Assembly: GCA_012841735.1 (NCBI GenBank)
Contig: DUUE01000321.1
Location: 1-6,525, forward strand
Length of the DNA stretch: 6,525 bases
Direction: 5' to 3'
Source: Bacillota bacterium
GTDB lineage: Bacteria > Bacillota > Dethiobacteria > Dethiobacterales > Dethiobacteraceae
The notes below the pieces were generated by a model. It saw nothing but the letters and a program-made list of their open reading frames with translations. It searched no databases and was not told the origin of the DNA. The translations under genes and the position numbers were made by a program. Positions 1-4,399 of the stretch are shown one piece after another; the stretch's first letter is position 1; each line of letters begins with the position of its first letter.

Positions 1-311
1 AAAAGCAGGAAACCATAAAAGACAAAGTTCCCCAGGATCCTGACCGTCAGCTTTTGCCCCATGCCCGTTTTTGCCAGTTCATCCAGCACTTTCTTCCAGA
101 GATACATGTTAAAAATAATTCCGGCGGCAAACAGGACTGCAGCAACTGTATTGGCGGCACCGCTGTCCAGGGTAATTTTCCCCAGCCAGCTGAGCGGGTA
201 CATTACCAGGGAAAATGTCTCCGCATAACACCACATCACCAGTGCCAGCATCATAAAATTGTACGCAAGCGCCACAACATACAGCCTGGAGATAATCAGC
301 AAACTTTCCAT
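1..311 (-). CDS. Hypothetical multi-pass membrane protein, N-terminal part (runs off left edge)
   Basis: An open frame starts at an ATG at 311 and continues for 103 codons to the left edge without a stop, so only the N-terminal part is visible. The start is supported by GAGGGG about 7 nt upstream. The protein is strongly hydrophobic: a first membrane segment at about residues 6-28, a short polar stretch with PLSWLG (39-44), a second segment at about 53-71 ending in a basic LWKK, a cytoplasmic-looking loop with several Lys/Arg (73-91), and the beginning of a third segment (FVFYGFLL). This suggests a small integral membrane protein of at least three helices. I do not recognise the family; the layout is loosely like DUF998/Frag1-type proteins, but that is only an impression. 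It is separated from guaA by a terminator and has a candidate promoter of its own flanked by two palindromes. Competing frames in this stretch give basic, Cys-rich, non-membrane sequences and look like shadows. Confidence 0.7.
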   Translation of the reverse strand, partial: MESLLIISRLYVVALAYNFMMLALVMWCYAETFSLVMYPLSWLGKITLDSGAANTVAAVLFAAGIIFNMYLWKKVLDELAKTGMGQKLTVRILGNFVFYGFLL

Positions 312-392
312 GCTCTTTCCCCTCAAGCTTTTTCTTCCGTCTGGTCCTCATCTACCGCAAAGAAAAGTGCCTGAAGCAGATGTGCTGAAATT

Positions 393-410
393 TTGCAGTA
401 CCGGCTGCAA
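393..410. promoter_or_regulatory. Palindrome TTGCAG-N6-CTGCAA, copy 1 (operator-like)
   Basis: This is a perfect 6-bp inverted repeat (393-398 and 405-410) around a 6-bp spacer TACCGG. It lies about 20-40 bp downstream of the predicted start site of the left-edge gene. The same arms and spacer length recur at 486-503. The arrangement fits a dimeric repressor's operator; alternatively it could fold as a small hairpin in the mRNA leader. No T-run follows on either strand, so it is not a terminator. The cognate regulator is unknown. Confidence 0.45.
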
Positions 411-437
411 CTCCAGTTTCAACCTTTACTGTAAATA

Positions 438-466
438 ATAATAACATTCGGCAGGCAGAAAAACAA
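438..466 (-). promoter_or_regulatory. Candidate sigmaA promoter for the left-edge membrane gene
   Basis: On the minus strand, TTGTTT (461-466) and TATTAT (438-443) are separated by 17 bp, close to the TTGACA-17-TATAAT consensus. The predicted start is near 431, giving a leader of about 120 nt. The local sequence is AT-rich compared with the flanks. The two copies of the TTGCAG palindrome lie on either side. Assignment rests on motif matching only. Confidence 0.4.
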
Positions 467-485
467 ACCATATATTTCCATCCGG

Positions 486-503
486 TTGCAGGGGCTTCTG
501 CAA
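486..503. promoter_or_regulatory. Palindrome TTGCAG-N6-CTGCAA, copy 2 (operator-like)
   Basis: This second copy has arms at 486-491 and 498-503 and spacer GGGCTT. It starts 93 bp from the first copy and lies about 20 bp upstream of the predicted -35. Read in opposite orientations, the two copies also share flanking bases (GTTGCAG on one side, CTGCAAAA on the other), which argues against chance. Confidence 0.45.
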
Positions 504-618
504 AAGTCCATTCTCCCCTGCCTTCTGCGGGAAAAATTTACCCTGCCTGTAAACAGTGATATTCGGCAAAGTCTTATGCTATTACTGTTCCCGCACTACT
601 GGCATAGGGGCAGCGCGG

Positions 619-659
619 AAAAAAGCCCCTGGCGCCGCAGCAAGATGCGTCACAGGGGC
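619..659 (-). terminator. Intrinsic terminator of guaA
   Basis: On the minus strand, 6 nt after the guaA stop, GCCCCTG (653-659) pairs with CAGGGGC (625-631), followed directly by six Ts (619-624). The 21-nt interior can form a further CGCA/TGCG stem. This is a strong Rho-independent terminator and separates guaA from the left-edge gene. Confidence 0.88.
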
Positions 660-665
660 ATGATT

Positions 666-2201
666 TTATTCCCACTCAATGGTGGCGGGGGGTTTGGAAG
701 TGATGTCATAAACAACACGGTTAACGCGGGAAACTTCATTCACAATCCTGGCGGAGATTTTTGCCAGCAGGTCATAGGGGAAACGATACCAGTCTGCCGT
801 CATGGCGTCATGACTGGTCACCGCCCGCAGAGCGACGGTATAAGCGTATGTGCGGCTGTCTCCCATGACGCCCACTGAGCGGACATCAGGCAGAACGGCA
901 AACGCCTGCCAGATGTCACGGTAAAGGCCGGCAGCTTTAATTTCTTCCAGCAGGATGGCATCGGCTGCACGCAAGATGTCCAGCTTTTCCCGTGTCACTT
1001 CGCCCAGGACACGGATGGCAAGGCCGGGGCCGGGGAAAGGATGGCGCCAGATTATTTCCTCCGGCAACCCCAGCTCTTCCCCCACACGGCGGACTTCATC
1101 CTTGAAAAGATATCTCAGCGGTTCAATCAGCTTGAATTGCAGGTCTTCCGGCAGGCCGCCCACATTGTGGTGAGATTTGATCACTGCCGCCGTGGCAGTC
1201 CCGCTTTCAATCACATCCGGATAGACTGTCCCCTGCACCAGGTAATCCGCCCTGCCTAGTTTCGCCGCTTCCCGTTCAAAAACACGAATAAATTCAGTAC
1301 CGATAATTTTGCGTTTTTCTTCCGGGTCGGTCACTCCGGCCAGTTTGCCGAGAAAATGCTCCGAGGCATCCACGGAGATTACTTTCATCCGCAGGCGGTC
1401 ACGGAAAACCGACATCACCTGTTTTGCTTCATCTTTGCGCAGCAGGCCGTGATCCACAAAAATACAGTGCAGGCGGTCACCGATTGCCTTATGTACCAGG
1501 ACCGCAGCCACGGAACTGTCAACGCCGCCCGAGAGACCGCAGACAACCTGTGCATCGCCGGCAACCGTTTCCCTTACCTGCCGGACTGTATCGTCAACAA
1601 AAGATGCCATGCTCCAGTCGCCCGCCAGTCCTGCCACCCGGTAGAGGAAATTCTGCAGCATTTCCCTGCCGTGGGGAGTGTGGGCCACTTCCGGGTGGAA
1701 CTGGACGGCATAAAATTGCCGCACGGAATCCTCCATGGCTGCTACAGGCGCATTTGCCGTGGAGGCGCTGACGGCAAACCCGGGCGGTACCGCTTCCACA
1801 AAGTCTCCGTGGCTCATCCAGACAGTCACTTTCTGCTCCAGGCCGGCAAAAAGCCCGTCTGTCTTCCTGACTGTCAGTTCTGCTTCCCCGTACTCGCGGC
1901 GCTCTGCAGCGCGGACTGTTCCGCCCAGGTCTTTGGCCATCCGCTGCATGCCGTAACAAATGCCCAAAAGCGGAATACCAAGTTCATAGATGGCCGGCTC
2001 CACTCCGGGCGCATCCGCATCGTAAACACTCCCGGCACTGCCGGAAAAAACAAGCGCTTTCGGCCGCAGCGCCCTCAGCTGTTCAGCCCTTGTATTGTGC
2101 GGCAAAATCTCGCAATAGACATGTAATTCCCTGATCCTGCGGGCGATAAGCTGCGTATACTGACCGCCGAAATCCAGGATGATAACCATTTCCCGTGACA
2201 T
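666..2201 (-). CDS. guaA: GMP synthase (glutamine-hydrolysing)
   Basis: GMP synthase catalyses the last step of GMP synthesis in the cytosol: XMP is adenylylated with ATP and aminated with ammonia from glutamine. The 511-residue product has the full family layout. The N-terminal class I glutamine amidotransferase domain (about 5-190) has the nucleophile in GICYGMQ (Cys82) and the His169/Glu171 pair in FHPEV. The ATP-pyrophosphatase domain has the PP-loop LSGGVDSS (223-230), and the C-terminal dimerisation domain ends in the signature SKPPATIEWE. The frame is open up to 2240, but I place the start at 2201: GGAGGTG lies about 8 nt upstream, and the protein then begins MSREMVIILDFGGQ as in homologues; the 13 extra residues are Pro/Gly-rich and overlap the SD and leader hairpin. 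Oddity: residues 53-58 read SGSAGS where SGGPxS is usual. It has its own promoter (2291-2320) and terminator. guaB is not in the window. Confidence 0.97.
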   Translation of the reverse strand: MSREMVIILDFGGQYTQLIARRIRELHVYCEILPHNTRAEQLRALRPKALVFSGSAGSVYDADAPGVEPAIYELGIPLLGICYGMQRMAKDLGGTVRAAERREYGEAELTVRKTDGLFAGLEQKVTVWMSHGDFVEAVPPGFAVSASTANAPVAAMEDSVRQFYAVQFHPEVAHTPHGREMLQNFLYRVAGLAGDWSMASFVDDTVRQVRETVAGDAQVVCGLSGGVDSSVAAVLVHKAIGDRLHCIFVDHGLLRKDEAKQVMSVFRDRLRMKVISVDASEHFLGKLAGVTDPEEKRKIIGTEFIRVFEREAAKLGRADYLVQGTVYPDVIESGTATAAVIKSHHNVGGLPEDLQFKLIEPLRYLFKDEVRRVGEELGLPEEIIWRHPFPGPGLAIRVLGEVTREKLDILRAADAILLEEIKAAGLYRDIWQAFAVLPDVRSVGVMGDSRTYAYTVALRAVTSHDAMTADWYRFPYDLLAKISARIVNEVSRVNRVVYDITSKPPATIEWE

Positions 2202-2210
2202 CTTGTTTGC

Positions 2211-2217
2211 ACCTCCC
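2211..2217 (-). promoter_or_regulatory. guaA Shine-Dalgarno that fixes the start
   Basis: GGGAGGT on the minus strand lies about 8-9 nt before the ATG at 2201. It selects this start over the upstream in-frame ATG at 2240, which has no comparable SD at a useful distance. Only one or two bases separate it from the base of the leader stem-loop. Confidence 0.85.
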
Positions 2218-2218
2218 G

Positions 2219-2258
2219 CCGGCCCGGGAAGCTGCGACAAAAGCCGCTGCAGGGCCGG
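2219..2258 (-). promoter_or_regulatory. guaA 5' leader stem-loop adjoining the SD
   Basis: In the guaA leader CCGGCCC (2252-2258) is perfectly complementary to GGGCCGG (2219-2225). The interior can form a second stem, GCGGC-TTTT-GTCGC, including one G-U pair. The structure sits directly against the SD and is not followed by a T-run, so it is not a terminator. It could affect ribosome access or mRNA stability. It does not match a known purine riboswitch. Confidence 0.5.
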
Positions 2259-2290
2259 TTCGCTCTGTTGCTGAAAAATTACTAACGTTT

Positions 2291-2320
2291 ATTATAATGC
2301 AAAAAGCGGGGCCGCTACAA
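2291..2320 (-). promoter_or_regulatory. guaA promoter (sigmaA type)
   Basis: On the minus strand a perfect TATAAT (2291-2296) is preceded, with an 18-bp spacer, by TTGTAG (2315-2320). The predicted start near 2284 gives a leader of about 80 nt that contains the stem-loop and SD. The -35 lies inside the hairpin proposed as terminator of the upstream phosphoesterase gene. Confidence 0.65.
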
Positions 2321-2329
2321 GCTGCGGCC
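2301..2329 (-). terminator. Possible terminator of the phosphoesterase gene
   Basis: GGCCGC (2324-2329) pairs with GCGGCC (2310-2315) around an 8-nt loop. A run of five Ts (2301-2305) follows only after a 4-nt CCGC gap, so the hairpin is less than ideal as a terminator. It overlaps the spacer and -35 of the guaA promoter. Confidence 0.45.
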
Positions 2330-2352
2330 GTAATTTTTCCTCCTGCTTTCTC

Positions 2353-2366
2353 CCTGCCATGGCAGG
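2353..2366. repeat. 14-bp perfect palindrome downstream of the phosphoesterase gene
   Basis: CCTGCCATGGCAGG is a perfect 14-bp palindrome about 30 bp beyond the phosphoesterase stop. It shares its right arm with a second small inverted repeat, GGCAA-TT-TTGCC (2365-2376), so the two could only form alternately. There is no T-run, and the function is unknown. Confidence 0.4.
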
Positions 2367-2395
2367 CAATTTTGCCAAACGAACCCTGCGGCTCC

Positions 2396-3262
2396 CTACT
2401 GCGCTGAACGTAGTATAATAAGGCTGATTTCCGCCCGGGACAGGAAACGGACAGGCAGGATTCCGGTCTGACCGATGCCCCGGGAAATATAGAGCCAGCC
2501 GTTCTGCTCCCGCAGCAGGCCTTCTATGTGAGTCTTGGGGAAAAGACGCCCGGATGCAGTTGTCAAAGGACCGATAAAAGGGATTTTAATCTGCCCCCCA
2601 TGGGTGTGACCGGTTAATGTCAGCGCCACTTTTTCCAGCAGGGCCCGGTTTTCCGCAAGGGCAGGCACGCTACCATAAAGAGAAGACGATTCAAACCAGG
2701 TAGGAGCATGAGCCAAAAGAATAACAGGGCCGGTGGCCGTCTGCGGCAGGGCGGACGCCAGATCAGCATGACCGGAGTAAGGGTCGTTCACACCGGCCAG
2801 GACCAGTGTCCTGCCGTTTTTCCGCAACATGACATGCCTGTTTTCCAACACTTCCACACCGGCAACACGTAAAGCGCCGGCAATCATGCGCCAGTTTGTC
2901 CAGTGGTCGTGATTGCCGCTAACAGCATATACGGGGGCAACGGACGTCATCACTTCCAGCAGTGGGTATAGGTTATAAATATCGGCCGTTTCTCTGTTAA
3001 CATAATCTCCAGTCAGCACAATAATATCCGGTTTGGCTGCCAATATTTTTTTGGCCACAGAACCGTCCCTGGCAAACCGCCGCCCGTGAAAATCGCTGAT
3101 CTGCAGAATACGGTAGCCGTCCAGAGCCTCCGGCAAGCCGGCCAAGTTCACTTCCGTCACTTCTACTTTAATGGCACAAGTATCCACCGCAACCTGTGCG
3201 GCCAGGGCAAGCACCACAAGCAGGACTGACCGCATAAGCCATTTTCTCACTGTAAGGCTCAT
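2396..3262 (-). CDS. Membrane-anchored calcineurin-like metallophosphoesterase (YaeI/YkuE type)
   Basis: The 288-residue protein carries the complete dinuclear-metal motif set of the family: SDFHG (Asp57, His59), TGD (Asp86), GNHD (116-119), a single His in LLAHAP (His185) and GHTHGGQ (218-224). An N-terminal Arg/Lys-containing start followed by a hydrophobic stretch at about 10-28 looks like an uncleaved signal anchor, placing the catalytic domain (about 45-285) on the outer face; no twin-arginine motif is seen. YaeI of E. coli and YkuE of Bacillus are the closest recognisable types; substrate cannot be inferred, and phosphodiester or lipid-linked pyrophosphate is a family-level guess. The loop between His185 and GHTH is about a dozen residues longer than I would expect. 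The chosen ATG has AAGGAGG only 2 nt upstream, unusually close. A GTG four codons later would have about 14 nt and an ATG nine codons later is too far, so the start is likely but not certain. No clear promoter precedes it. Confidence 0.88.
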   Translation of the reverse strand: MSLTVRKWLMRSVLLVVLALAAQVAVDTCAIKVEVTEVNLAGLPEALDGYRILQISDFHGRRFARDGSVAKKILAAKPDIIVLTGDYVNRETADIYNLYPLLEVMTSVAPVYAVSGNHDHWTNWRMIAGALRVAGVEVLENRHVMLRKNGRTLVLAGVNDPYSGHADLASALPQTATGPVILLAHAPTWFESSSLYGSVPALAENRALLEKVALTLTGHTHGGQIKIPFIGPLTTASGRLFPKTHIEGLLREQNGWLYISRGIGQTGILPVRFLSRAEISLIILRSAQ

Positions 3263-3329
3263 CTCCTCCTTCTGACAGCTGCAGCTTATTTTCGCCCTCC
3301 GCCCGTGAGATACCTGCCAAAAAATACAG

Positions 3330-3357
3330 AAAAAAGATACCCCTGCCCGGAGTATCT
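3330..3357 (-). terminator. Intrinsic terminator of mrp
   Basis: On the minus strand, 13 nt after the mrp stop, AGATACTCC (3349-3357) pairs with GGGGTATCT (3335-3343) as nine base pairs including one G-U, closing a GGGCA loop. It is followed by a run of Ts (3330-3335). This is a compact classic Rho-independent terminator; read-through would be needed for mrp to share a transcript with the phosphoesterase gene. Confidence 0.88.
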
Positions 3358-3370
3358 GTTCAGGAGTATT

Positions 3371-4183
3371 TTATTCTTCCGTACCGCCAACTGCTTCGTA
3401 TTTTTCCGTCAGCGGTTCCATTACTGCGGCAAAGACATCGTTTTCATAATCTTCCACCCGGCCGCTGTCGGCCAGTTCCACCAGCAGGGGGTCCAGCGGA
3501 ACGGCCCCCAAAAACGGCAGCCCGTATTCTTCCGCCAGCCGGCCGCCGGAACTGGGGCCAAAGACATATGTTTTTTCCCCGCACTGAGCACATTTTACAT
3601 AACTCATATTTTCTATCAGTCCCAGAACAGGAACCTGCATTTTTTGTGCCATCACAATGGCTTTCTTGACAACACCAATGGCTACTTTCTGCGGCGTTGA
3701 TACAACCACCACACCGTCCAGCGGCATGGACTGCATGATGGAAAGCGGTACATCGCCGGTTCCCGGCGGCAGGTCCACCAGCAGCACGTCCAGTTCACCC
3801 CAGACCACATCGGACCAAAACCGCTGGATGGTACCGATAATTAAAGGCATCCGCCAGATAGCCGGAGCAGCTTCATCGCCCAAAAGCAATTGCAGTGACA
3901 TAATTTTTATTCCTGTCCTGCTCTCCGGCGGCAGCATTCCCTCGTCGCTGCCCCGGGGTGTTTCCCTGAGGCCAAACATTTGTGGAATGGACGGACCGGT
4001 TATGTCCGCATCCAGAATTCCCACTTTCAATCCTGCCCGTCTTAATGCCACCGCCAGCAGCGCCGTGACAGACGATTTGCCGACACCGCCTTTGCCGCTC
4101 ATAACAGCCACCACCCGGCGGATCCTGGTGCTTGGTGTACTGGGCCATTTTGGCGGCTGATACTTTCCCTGTTCCTGTGACAT
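3371..4183 (-). CDS. mrp: Mrp/ApbC-type Fe-S cluster carrier P-loop ATPase
   Basis: This cytosolic ATPase family (Mrp/ApbC/NBP35) binds a [4Fe-4S] cluster at a dimer interface and passes it to apo-proteins. The 270-residue product shows the deviant Walker A GKGGVGKSS (30-38), the DAD switch I region (58-60), Walker B-like LLVDLPPGTGD (134-144), and a CxxC pair (Cys198, Cys201) in the typical context ENMSYVKCAQCG, which is the cluster ligand motif. The N-terminal MIP18-like domain found in some Mrp proteins is absent; instead there is a short polar, Pro-rich tail (about 1-20). This is the normal short form in many anaerobic Firmicutes. The start is supported by AGGAGG 7 nt upstream. It is preceded by an extended -10 promoter and closed by a strong terminator, so it is probably a monocistronic unit. 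ParA/MinD relatives lack the CxxC context and are less likely. Confidence 0.93.
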   Translation of the reverse strand: MSQEQGKYQPPKWPSTPSTRIRRVVAVMSGKGGVGKSSVTALLAVALRRAGLKVGILDADITGPSIPQMFGLRETPRGSDEGMLPPESRTGIKIMSLQLLLGDEAAPAIWRMPLIIGTIQRFWSDVVWGELDVLLVDLPPGTGDVPLSIMQSMPLDGVVVVSTPQKVAIGVVKKAIVMAQKMQVPVLGLIENMSYVKCAQCGEKTYVFGPSSGGRLAEEYGLPFLGAVPLDPLLVELADSGRVEDYENDVFAAVMEPLTEKYEAVGGTEE

Positions 4184-4201
4184 TTACTTCCCTCCTGACT
4201 T

Positions 4202-4215
4202 GCCGGCTTTCCGGC
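4202..4215 (-). promoter_or_regulatory. Small hairpin next to the mrp SD
   Basis: GCCGG (4211-4215) pairs with CCGGC (4202-4206) around a 4-nt loop, ending a few bases upstream of the mrp SD (4191-4196). It is short but GC-rich, and could affect translation initiation. It may be coincidental. Confidence 0.3.
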
Positions 4216-4245
4216 GCTCATGCATTCTTATTATTCTGTCGGGTG

Positions 4246-4272
4246 GGCGGTTTGATACATTACGGAACCGCC
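4246..4272 (-). promoter_or_regulatory. Inverted repeat in the mrp leader
   Basis: GGCGGTT (4266-4272) and AACCGCC (4246-4252) form a perfect 7-bp inverted repeat with a 13-nt loop, just downstream of the predicted mrp start site. It could be an operator or an mRNA hairpin. No T-run follows, and no known regulator site was recognised. Confidence 0.35.
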
Positions 4273-4292
4273 TACAAACACCACTATATGCC

Positions 4293-4301
4293 ATTTTATC
4301 A
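4293..4301 (-). promoter_or_regulatory. Candidate extended -10 promoter of mrp
   Basis: On the minus strand TGATAAAAT reads as an extended -10: TG, one base, then TAAAAT, one mismatch from TATAAT. The -35 area (GTCGCA at 4317-4322, 18-bp spacer) is poor, which is tolerated in extended -10 promoters. The predicted start lies near 4286, giving a leader of about 100 nt with two hairpins. Confidence 0.45.
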
Positions 4302-4345
4302 TGTACGGCTTCTGTGTGCGACAGTTAGCGGCAAATGTCAGGAAA

Positions 4346-4399
4346 ATGTAAGAATACGAAAAAAGCCTGCACAGCAGGTGTGCAGGCTTTTTCTTACAT
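4346..4399 (-). terminator. groESL terminator, extended inverted repeat taking in the groEL stop codon
   Basis: The core stem on the minus strand is GCCTGCACA (4379-4387) with TGTGCAGGC (4365-4373), loop CCTGC, preceded by five As and followed by six Ts (4359-4364). It is predicted to work in both directions. Outside it, ATGTAAGAA (4391-4399) and TTCTTACAT (4346-4354) form a further perfect 9-bp inverted repeat, offset by a 4-nt bulge. The outer arm contains the last groEL codon and its TAA stop. Confidence 0.92.

Larger units (their letters stand above)
312..665. other. 354-bp intergenic region between guaA and the left-edge membrane gene
   Basis: No convincing gene is visible on either strand. 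On the minus strand it holds, in transcription order, the guaA terminator (619-659), a palindrome (486-503), a sigmaA-like promoter (438-466), a second copy of the palindrome (393-410) and an approximately 120-nt leader to the ATG at 311. An 8-bp direct repeat CCCTGCCT (516-523 and 541-548) is the only other thing seen at 504-618. No riboswitch class was recognised. Confidence 0.6.

Noticed and set aside
393..503. Reading the two TTGCAG palindromes as terminators
   Set aside because: Neither strand has a T-run directly after either hairpin, and the guaA terminator is already present at 619-659.
1356..2126. Long plus-strand open frame opposite guaA
   Set aside because: Antisense shadow of guaA: Cys/His-rich composition, no recognisable domain, no promoter or SD.
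2202..2240. Upstream in-frame ATG extending GuaA by 13 residues
   Set aside because: The extension overlaps the SD and leader hairpin, has no good SD of its own, and gives a Pro/Gly-rich tail absent from the usual GuaA N-terminus, whereas the ATG at 2201 has GGAGGTG at good spacing.
2202..2290. Purine riboswitch before guaA
   Set aside because: The leader is short and lacks the conserved purine-aptamer core and three-way junction pattern.
3286..3329. Promoter for the phosphoesterase gene starting with TTGGCA
   Set aside because: TTGGCA resembles a -35, but the nearest AT-rich -10 candidate is 21-22 bp away, too far for a sigmaA promoter.
3657..4160. Plus-strand open frame opposite mrp
   Set aside because: Ser/Thr/Pro-rich antisense shadow with no SD or domain.
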